From an uncultured Candidatus Saccharibacteria bacterium (GTDB taxonomy: Bacteria > Patescibacteriota > Saccharimonadia > Saccharimonadales > Saccharimonadaceae), in contig CALGUM010000065.1 in the NCBI GenBank assembly GCA_937902295.1, positions 1 to 17,294 on the forward strand: 17,294 bases of DNA, in the 5' to 3' direction. Shown here in pieces: positions 13,551 to 17,294 of the stretch (position 1 is the stretch's first letter; every line of letters starts with the position of its first letter). The notes under the pieces were generated by a model that saw only the letters and a list, made by a program, of their open reading frames with translations, ran no database searches and was not told the DNA's origin. The translations under genes were made by a program, and so were the position numbers.

Positions 13551-14510
13551 CTATTCAACGTCTTCGGTAACATCGCTTACCACATGCTCAATAAGGAAAT
13601 TGTTGTCGTCCATAGCTGCACGCACAATATTATTTATCGCGTCTGCCATGTAAGCATACGAGCGCACTCCCCCGGGCACCGACATGTCCGCAGAAAACTC
13701 CATTCCTACTATGTCAAAAATCTCTTCCTGCTCCACGAATTGCTCCAACCACGTACCATTCGCGTCCATACGCTCTAATACCCCAGTAAAATCTGCTGTA
13801 AATGTATCACCTTCTTTTAAGCCTTCGGATATTACCATGTTCATCACTGTCGAGAAAAGGTCGAGATCGGGAATAACCCCCTGATTGTACATCCGCTGAA
13901 TAGACTCCGTAGCTTCTTGCGAGGTATTTTCCCTGTTAGCGGTCAAAATACTTTCTGCAGCAATATCCCAATAACCCCAGAACTCTGCGCTCGTCTCAGA
14001 CATAGCCTCGATCTCCGGAACATCATACCCCTCATCGACAGACGTCATATCTGGTGCACCTACAATCTCAAGCTCGATCCCGTACGAGCCAGCTTTTGCA
14101 ATCGGCAGCCAATATGTACCGTGGCCTTCTAATTCATCATACGCCTCAACCCGTACACATAGTGCCGCTATTATATCACTCGAGGTTTCACAAATTTTCT
14201 TTACATCAAAATCAGTGATCCGTCCCCACAAAATTGCATCGTTATCGCCGTACGAACATGGCATCAAATTATCATCGCCCTCACACTCCATATGGATATC
14301 GTTTTCACCCACTTGAGCGAACACATCAAGTGAATCACCTGCTTTATAACTCTTTTCGAGTTGGTGAGTTGCTTTCTCGCACACATCTTGCATTTTCTTG
14401 TGTGTCCACGCACGCCCCGGTGCCATCTGAGAAATATAGTCAATAATGTTTTGAGCCGAAAAATCATCAGACTCATACCGATCTGACGGTCCAAAAAACT
14501 CGTGTTTCAT
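13551..14510 (-). CDS. Acidic soluble protein of unknown function
   Basis: 319 aa from the chosen ATG. I do not recognise a family. It is strongly acidic (many Asp and Glu throughout, for example near YDVPEIEAMSETSAEFWGYW), with no signal peptide or transmembrane segment, so it is probably cytoplasmic. The start at 14510 has Shine-Dalgarno AGAGGA 6 nt upstream (14517-14522); an in-frame TTG at 14528 lies in the T-run of the rplU terminator and is not credible. The gene begins only 16 nt after that terminator, leaving no room for a separate promoter, so expression probably depends on read-through from rplU. rpmA (L27), which normally follows rplU, is absent from this spot. Confidence 0.85.
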   Translation of the reverse strand: MKHEFFGPSDRYESDDFSAQNIIDYISQMAPGRAWTHKKMQDVCEKATHQLEKSYKAGDSLDVFAQVGENDIHMECEGDDNLMPCSYGDNDAILWGRITDFDVKKICETSSDIIAALCVRVEAYDELEGHGTYWLPIAKAGSYGIELEIVGAPDMTSVDEGYDVPEIEAMSETSAEFWGYWDIAAESILTANRENTSQEATESIQRMYNQGVIPDLDLFSTVMNMVISEGLKEGDTFTADFTGVLERMDANGTWLEQFVEQEEIFDIVGMEFSADMSVPGGVRSYAYMADAINNIVRAAMDDNNFLIEHVVSDVTEDVE

Positions 14511-14526
14511 CGTATGTCCTCTAAGC

Positions 14527-14548
14527 AAAAGGCACCCGTGTGGGTGCC
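14527..14548 (-). terminator. Intrinsic terminator after rplU
   Basis: On the minus strand: GGCACCC, loop ACAC, GGGTGCC, then TTTT (14530-14527). The stem is a perfect 7 bp and GC-rich; the T-run is short, so read-through is plausible. Confidence 0.85.
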
Positions 14549-14556
14549 CGTGATTA

Positions 14557-14868
14557 TTATTTAATCGCTGCTATCTCAATCTTTGAGTATTTCTGGCGGT
14601 GGCCAGTTTGTGTATCGACACGCTTTTTCGCTTTGTAGCGGATGATGCGGATCTTGTCGCCTTTTACGAGCGGTTCTGCAACCTTTGCGGTTACTGTAAC
14701 ACCTTTGACAGTTGGTGTACCGACAGTAGTTGTATCACCATCGATGACCAGGAGCGCGTCTGTCTTGAGCTCTTTTGTTCCTTCCGGGAGGAGGTCCACC
14801 AGGAGGGTCTCTTTTTCACGAACGACGTACTGTTTTCCGCCGACGCGAATGACTGCTTTCTTTGCCAT
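14557..14868 (-). CDS. rplU: 50S ribosomal protein L21
   Basis: Large-subunit protein binding 23S rRNA. 103 aa, standard length, with the N-terminal VIRVGGKQYVVREKETLLVD, the GDTTTVGTPTVKGVTVTAKV middle and the C-terminal KKRVDTQTGHRQKYSKIEI block typical of L21. Shine-Dalgarno AAGGG at 14874-14878 is 5 nt from the ATG. A strong consensus-like promoter gives a leader of about 30 nt. It is followed by an intrinsic terminator and then an unrelated acidic gene rather than rpmA. Confidence 0.98.
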   Translation of the reverse strand: MAKKAVIRVGGKQYVVREKETLLVDLLPEGTKELKTDALLVIDGDTTTVGTPTVKGVTVTAKVAEPLVKGDKIRIIRYKAKKRVDTQTGHRQKYSKIEIAAIK

Positions 14869-14905
14869 GATTTCCCTTATACATTATTTAATCAATCAAC
14901 TGCTG

Positions 14906-14934
14906 ATTATACCAGAGGCACGCCCCTATGACAA
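14906..14934 (-). promoter_or_regulatory. rplU promoter
   Basis: The best promoter in the window: -35 TTGTCA (14929-14934), 17-bp spacer ending in TGG, -10 TATAAT (14906-14911). Predicted start near 14899. Confidence 0.85.
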
Positions 14935-14944
14935 GGGCTTTGCC

Positions 14945-14992
14945 TGGCGATTGACAGAGGAGCAAGCTACGCTACCCCTCTATCAATCGCCA
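14945..14992. repeat. Long imperfect inverted repeat upstream of rplU
   Basis: TGGCGATTGA pairs perfectly with TCAATCGCCA. After one C/A mismatch AGAGG pairs with CCTCT, leaving a 16-nt apical loop. The arms total 15 bp. It lies between the stop of the 70-aa gene and the rplU -35 box. No T-run follows on either strand, so it is either an atypical terminator, a small structured RNA, or a protein-binding site. Confidence 0.75.
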
Positions 14993-15026
14993 TTGGCGGT
15001 GAGCAACCATCCACTGTACGACGCAC

Positions 15027-15239
15027 TCAGTTCATCCTCCCTCGACGCTCCCGCCTCGCAGGGCGTGCAGGTACGGCTTTGCCCGAACGCGCATCCTCTT
15101 CATCGAGGAAGCGTTGAATAATCCGTCGGCCAGCCTCCTGAGGAGTCACCTTATGCTTGCGCGCGTACCTACAGAGTCGCACCCAGTCACGAATAATCGT
15201 GATAGTACGATCTTTCTCGCCGCTCATTTCACTACTCAT
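15027..15239 (-). CDS. Small basic protein of unknown function (70 aa)
   Basis: I place the start at ATG 15239 because it has a near-perfect Shine-Dalgarno GGAGGTG (15245-15251) 5 nt upstream. A longer reading from 15284 would start inside the -10 box. The 70-aa product has a charged N-terminus, a helical middle (IIRDWVRLCRYARKHKVTP then QEAGRRIIQRFLDEEDAR) and an Arg/Pro-rich tail ending RRERRGRMN. This suggests a small nucleic-acid-binding or ribosome-associated protein, but no family is recognised. It uses TGA as stop, the only one of 20 visible stops to do so. It has its own promoter directly after the terminator of the upstream surface-protein gene. Confidence 0.75.
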   Translation of the reverse strand: MSSEMSGEKDRTITIIRDWVRLCRYARKHKVTPQEAGRRIIQRFLDEEDARSGKAVPARPARRERRGRMN

Positions 15240-15274
15240 CTCATCACCTCCGCTCATAGAGAGTAGTTGCCTAT

Positions 15275-15283
15275 AGTATAGCA
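15275..15283 (-). promoter_or_regulatory. Promoter of the 70-aa gene (extended -10)
   Basis: TGC-TATACT on the minus strand, directly downstream of the terminator T-run. Predicted start near 15268, giving a leader of about 29 nt with the Shine-Dalgarno. Confidence 0.6.
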
Positions 15284-15314
15284 AAAACCGCTCTGCATAG
15301 TGCCGAGCGGTTTT
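15283..15314 (-). terminator. Intrinsic terminator after the surface-protein gene
   Basis: On the minus strand: AAAACCGCTC, 11-nt loop, GAGCGGTTTT followed by one more T. A 10-bp stem with A/T tracts on both sides, so it could also act weakly in the other direction. Confidence 0.85.
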
Positions 15315-15338
15315 ATGGCTAGTCAGTGTGTACCGAAA

Positions 15339-16784
15339 TTATTTCGTATTGGTATCTACAGACTCTTCGGTTGCAACGCGAGCTTTGAGAAGCTTTGGTG
15401 CTTTGTGCGCCTCATCACTACTTTCGAGGTTCACACCAGCGAGCGCAGCTTTCAGGTTCTGACGACTACGGTACCAGTAGACAAATCCGGCCGTCATTGT
15501 CGCGATACCGACAAGTGTCAAGATTGTCTCAGCAGGACCAGTGGTTGGAAGTGCTGCAGGAGTTGTCACACAGTTACCTTCTGCATCAATAATCTGGCCT
15601 TCTGCTGGGATACATGCACATCGCGCATCACCCTTTGGCACACCTGGTTTACATTCGTCTGGCGCACACGCTACATCTACCGTTACGGTCGCAGTTGCCT
15701 GACGGTTACCGTTCGGGGTGATAATTGTTGCGTGGTTTACTAAGTCATTTGGACCACACTTTTCAAGCTCTTTACCAATTGTGGCACTCAGTTTGATATA
15801 GGCAGTCCCTTCAGGTGCATACGACCCAAGGTTCAGACCATCCGTAGTAATGGTATCTGGCGCTGCTGCACCGTTTGGTGACGATGAATTTGCAACAGAA
15901 GTCGAACCGGCTACATACGCAGTCCCGTTTGGTAATGCATCTTTTACAATCACGTCTTCCTGTTGAACCGAACCAGTGTTCTGGTAGCTAATGAGATAAT
16001 CGACTTGATCACCCACCTTAGCCACAATCTTATCTTGCCATTCATTTGCACCAGTCGCAGACACCTGCTTTTTAATAGTAAAGTTTGGCGCATCGGCACG
16101 GAATTTGAATTTTACAAAACCGGCAAACTCATTACAGCCAGGAATCACACCGTTGAGGTTATCGTACCCAAGCAGTGCACCCGTAGTAAACAATGAGTCT
16201 GGCAAGACCTGCCCGCTAATGCCACCGCCGTTTGTCACGACAGCAGACCCGGGTACGTAGCGTAGCGCTACATCTTGAGTTGCCGTGACATATGAGTTGT
16301 CGTACACCTCTCGCGGAGTGGCGTTGCTTGCGCTAATATAGCCGGTAATTCCCGTACGCTCTCCAGCTTTTAGGCCACCTGGCATCGCCATACGAAGCGC
16401 CGCATCACGAGCGATACCTTTTTGATTATGCTCGTCGCTATTGAGCGTGCGTGAAGCGTTATTGTGATAGTACACATACACTTCGTATTCTTTGCCCGGT
16501 TCGACAGTCGTGTCATCGCTATAGGCAGAACTTGGAGCAGACGCATCTTTGATACGAACGAAGTTTCGTTCGTCACCATACTCTGGATTGTCTGTGATTG
16601 AGTTGAAGGTTACGTGATCAGCTGGATTCGCCGTTGTGTAGGTCGGGCGATCTGGACCCCAGGCAAAGACGCTGACGCTGAGTGCTGCCATCGAGACGGC
16701 GGATACCGTGAGGACGGCTGCAGCACGCTTGGGTACTGTGTCGTAAAATGAGCGGAGAGTTTGACGTGTAGTTGTGTTTTTCAT
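15339..16784 (-). CDS. Secreted surface protein with DUF11-like domain and LPTTG membrane anchor
   Basis: 481 aa. A long signal peptide (1-41) has a basic N-region, a hydrophobic core (21-40) and likely signal peptidase cleavage after VFA. Residues about 50-235 form a domain beginning with DHVTFNSITDNPEYGDERNF, a type I associate with Saccharibacteria surface proteins. About 236-370 is a DUF11-like beta-sandwich repeat (VGDQVDYLISYQNTGS, VIVKDALPNGTAYVAGSTSV). A Cys-rich segment (Cys373, 378, 389, 391, 405) precedes LPTTG at 412-416, a transmembrane helix (about 418-437) and a basic stop (YRSRQ). The cytoplasmic tail of about 43 residues is long for a sortase substrate. Shine-Dalgarno AGGAAA is 7 nt upstream. 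No clear promoter in the 52-nt gap; probably co-transcribed with the gene at 16837. Likely cell-surface adhesion or envelope role (inference). Confidence 0.9.
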   Translation of the reverse strand: MKNTTTRQTLRSFYDTVPKRAAAVLTVSAVSMAALSVSVFAWGPDRPTYTTANPADHVTFNSITDNPEYGDERNFVRIKDASAPSSAYSDDTTVEPGKEYEVYVYYHNNASRTLNSDEHNQKGIARDAALRMAMPGGLKAGERTGITGYISASNATPREVYDNSYVTATQDVALRYVPGSAVVTNGGGISGQVLPDSLFTTGALLGYDNLNGVIPGCNEFAGFVKFKFRADAPNFTIKKQVSATGANEWQDKIVAKVGDQVDYLISYQNTGSVQQEDVIVKDALPNGTAYVAGSTSVANSSSPNGAAAPDTITTDGLNLGSYAPEGTAYIKLSATIGKELEKCGPNDLVNHATIITPNGNRQATATVTVDVACAPDECKPGVPKGDARCACIPAEGQIIDAEGNCVTTPAALPTTGPAETILTLVGIATMTAGFVYWYRSRQNLKAALAGVNLESSDEAHKAPKLLKARVATEESVDTNTK

Positions 16785-16836
16785 GATAGTGTTTCCTGTT
16801 AAATTTTTGTTTTTATGATTACGTTATCTTTTGTGA

Positions 16837-17294
16837 TTATCCCCAAGGATTGGATGCATTGGTGCCGGGATTAGCGGGAGCTGGTGCGTTTTGGATAGGT
16901 GCGGCGGCTGGTGCGGCAGACTCATGCGACTGCTGAAGGTCGGCTGCTGCTGCGGCCCCTCCCGCATTGCCAGCACCTTGCTCAGCACGGCTACCACCGG
17001 TACCCTGTGTGGCGTCACCTATCTGTCCACCAAGCTGCTCGGTCGGTATCGCTTGGCCTGGAGTCTGCTCTATAAACACCGGGTTAGTTGTTACTTGTGC
17101 TGGAGCTTCGAGTGGCCCAGCTTCGGCTAGAGGGGCGCCCTGGTCGGCATGGAAGTCACCTTCTTTTGGTGCAAGCGTTGGTGGGTTCTCAGTCTCACTT
17201 GGAGTATCTGGAGTGGGCTCAGGGCCGTCGCCGATACCAGGAGTGCCTGGAGTTGGCTCAGGACCGCCGCCGATACCAGGGGTAGGTGTAGTAT
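16837..17294 (-). CDS. C-terminal part of a Pro/Gly/Ala-rich protein, 5' end beyond window
   Basis: An open frame enters from the right edge and ends at TAA 16837; 151 residues are visible. It starts with a 13-residue repeat (TPGIGGGPEPTPG then TPGIGDGPEPTPD), then a Pro/Glu linker, and ends in an Ala/Gly/Gln-rich low-complexity region finishing NASNPWG. There is no transmembrane helix, LPxTG motif or cysteine in the visible part. This looks like a disordered C-terminal tail of a larger, probably surface or envelope protein, but no domain is visible to name it. A GTG at 17077-17079 is an internal codon, not a start. It probably shares a transcript with the surface-protein gene downstream. Confidence 0.8.
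   Translation of the reverse strand, partial: TTPTPGIGGGPEPTPGTPGIGDGPEPTPDTPSETENPPTLAPKEGDFHADQGAPLAEAGPLEAPAQVTTNPVFIEQTPGQAIPTEQLGGQIGDATQGTGGSRAEQGAGNAGGAAAAADLQQSHESAAPAAAPIQNAPAPANPGTNASNPWG
17206..17283 (-). repeat. Tandem 39-bp coding repeat
   Basis: Two adjacent 39-bp units encode TPGIGGGPEPTPG and TPGIGDGPEPTPD; part of a further unit may lie upstream at the window edge. This is a Pro/Gly linker repeat of the kind that can vary in copy number. Confidence 0.75.

Noticed and set aside
15240-15284. Longer version of the 70-aa protein starting at 15284
   Set aside because: That TTG start is inside the promoter; the GGAGGTG Shine-Dalgarno points to the ATG at 15239.
1-17294. CRISPR arrays, insertion sequences, tRNA or rRNA genes
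   Set aside because: No regularly spaced repeats, transposase frames, cloverleaf-like sequence or rRNA motifs were seen; intergenic regions are short and accounted for by promoters, hairpins and terminators.

Overview
The window looks like a stretch of chromosome from a Patescibacteria/CPR bacterium, most likely Candidatus Saccharibacteria (TM7). This is inferred from the proteins, not from a marker gene search. Three things point that way: a stripped-down rpsB-tsf-frr-uppS-rseP cluster lacking pyrH, cdsA and dxr; a surface protein with a GDERNFVRI-type N-terminal domain and an LPTTGPAE membrane anchor; and an NLPY variant of the PrmC motif. The standard genetic code is used. Of 20 visible stop codons I count 10 TAA, 9 TAG and 1 TGA.

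Layout. 1-4123 (minus strand): rpsB, tsf, frr, a small nucleotidyltransferase-like gene, uppS, and rseP, which runs off the left edge. This is the translation and envelope cluster. 4286-7397 (plus): a low-affinity iron permease-like protein, rpmE2 (L31 type B), a terminator, prfA (RF1) and prmC (the methyltransferase acting on RF1). 7394-11126 (minus): an HtrA-like protease, an unrecognised polytopic membrane protein, and an LCP (LytR-CpsA-Psr) cell-wall ligase. 11229-11828 (plus): signal peptidase I. 11835-13482 (minus): parB and parA. 13551-14868 (minus): an acidic orphan protein behind rplU (L21) and its terminator. 15027-16784 (minus): a 70-aa orphan, then a large secreted surface protein. 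16837-17294 (minus): the C-terminal end of a Pro/Gly/Ala-rich protein that runs off the right edge.

Functionally the window joins translation (S2, EF-Ts, RRF, L31, RF1, PrmC, L21), envelope building and quality control (UppS, RseP, HtrA, LCP ligase, signal peptidase, surface protein) and chromosome segregation (ParA, ParB).

The most striking non-coding pattern is promoter placement. Many genes (rpmE2, prfA, prmC, htrA, lepB and others) have a -10 box, often an extended TGnTATAAT, that puts the predicted transcription start only about 1-8 nt before the ATG, with no Shine-Dalgarno. These look leaderless. The ribosomal-protein genes and internal operon genes instead have leaders or upstream sequence with clear Shine-Dalgarno motifs. 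There are no rRNA, tRNA, CRISPR or IS elements that I can see, and no gene-free stretch longer than about 300 bases.
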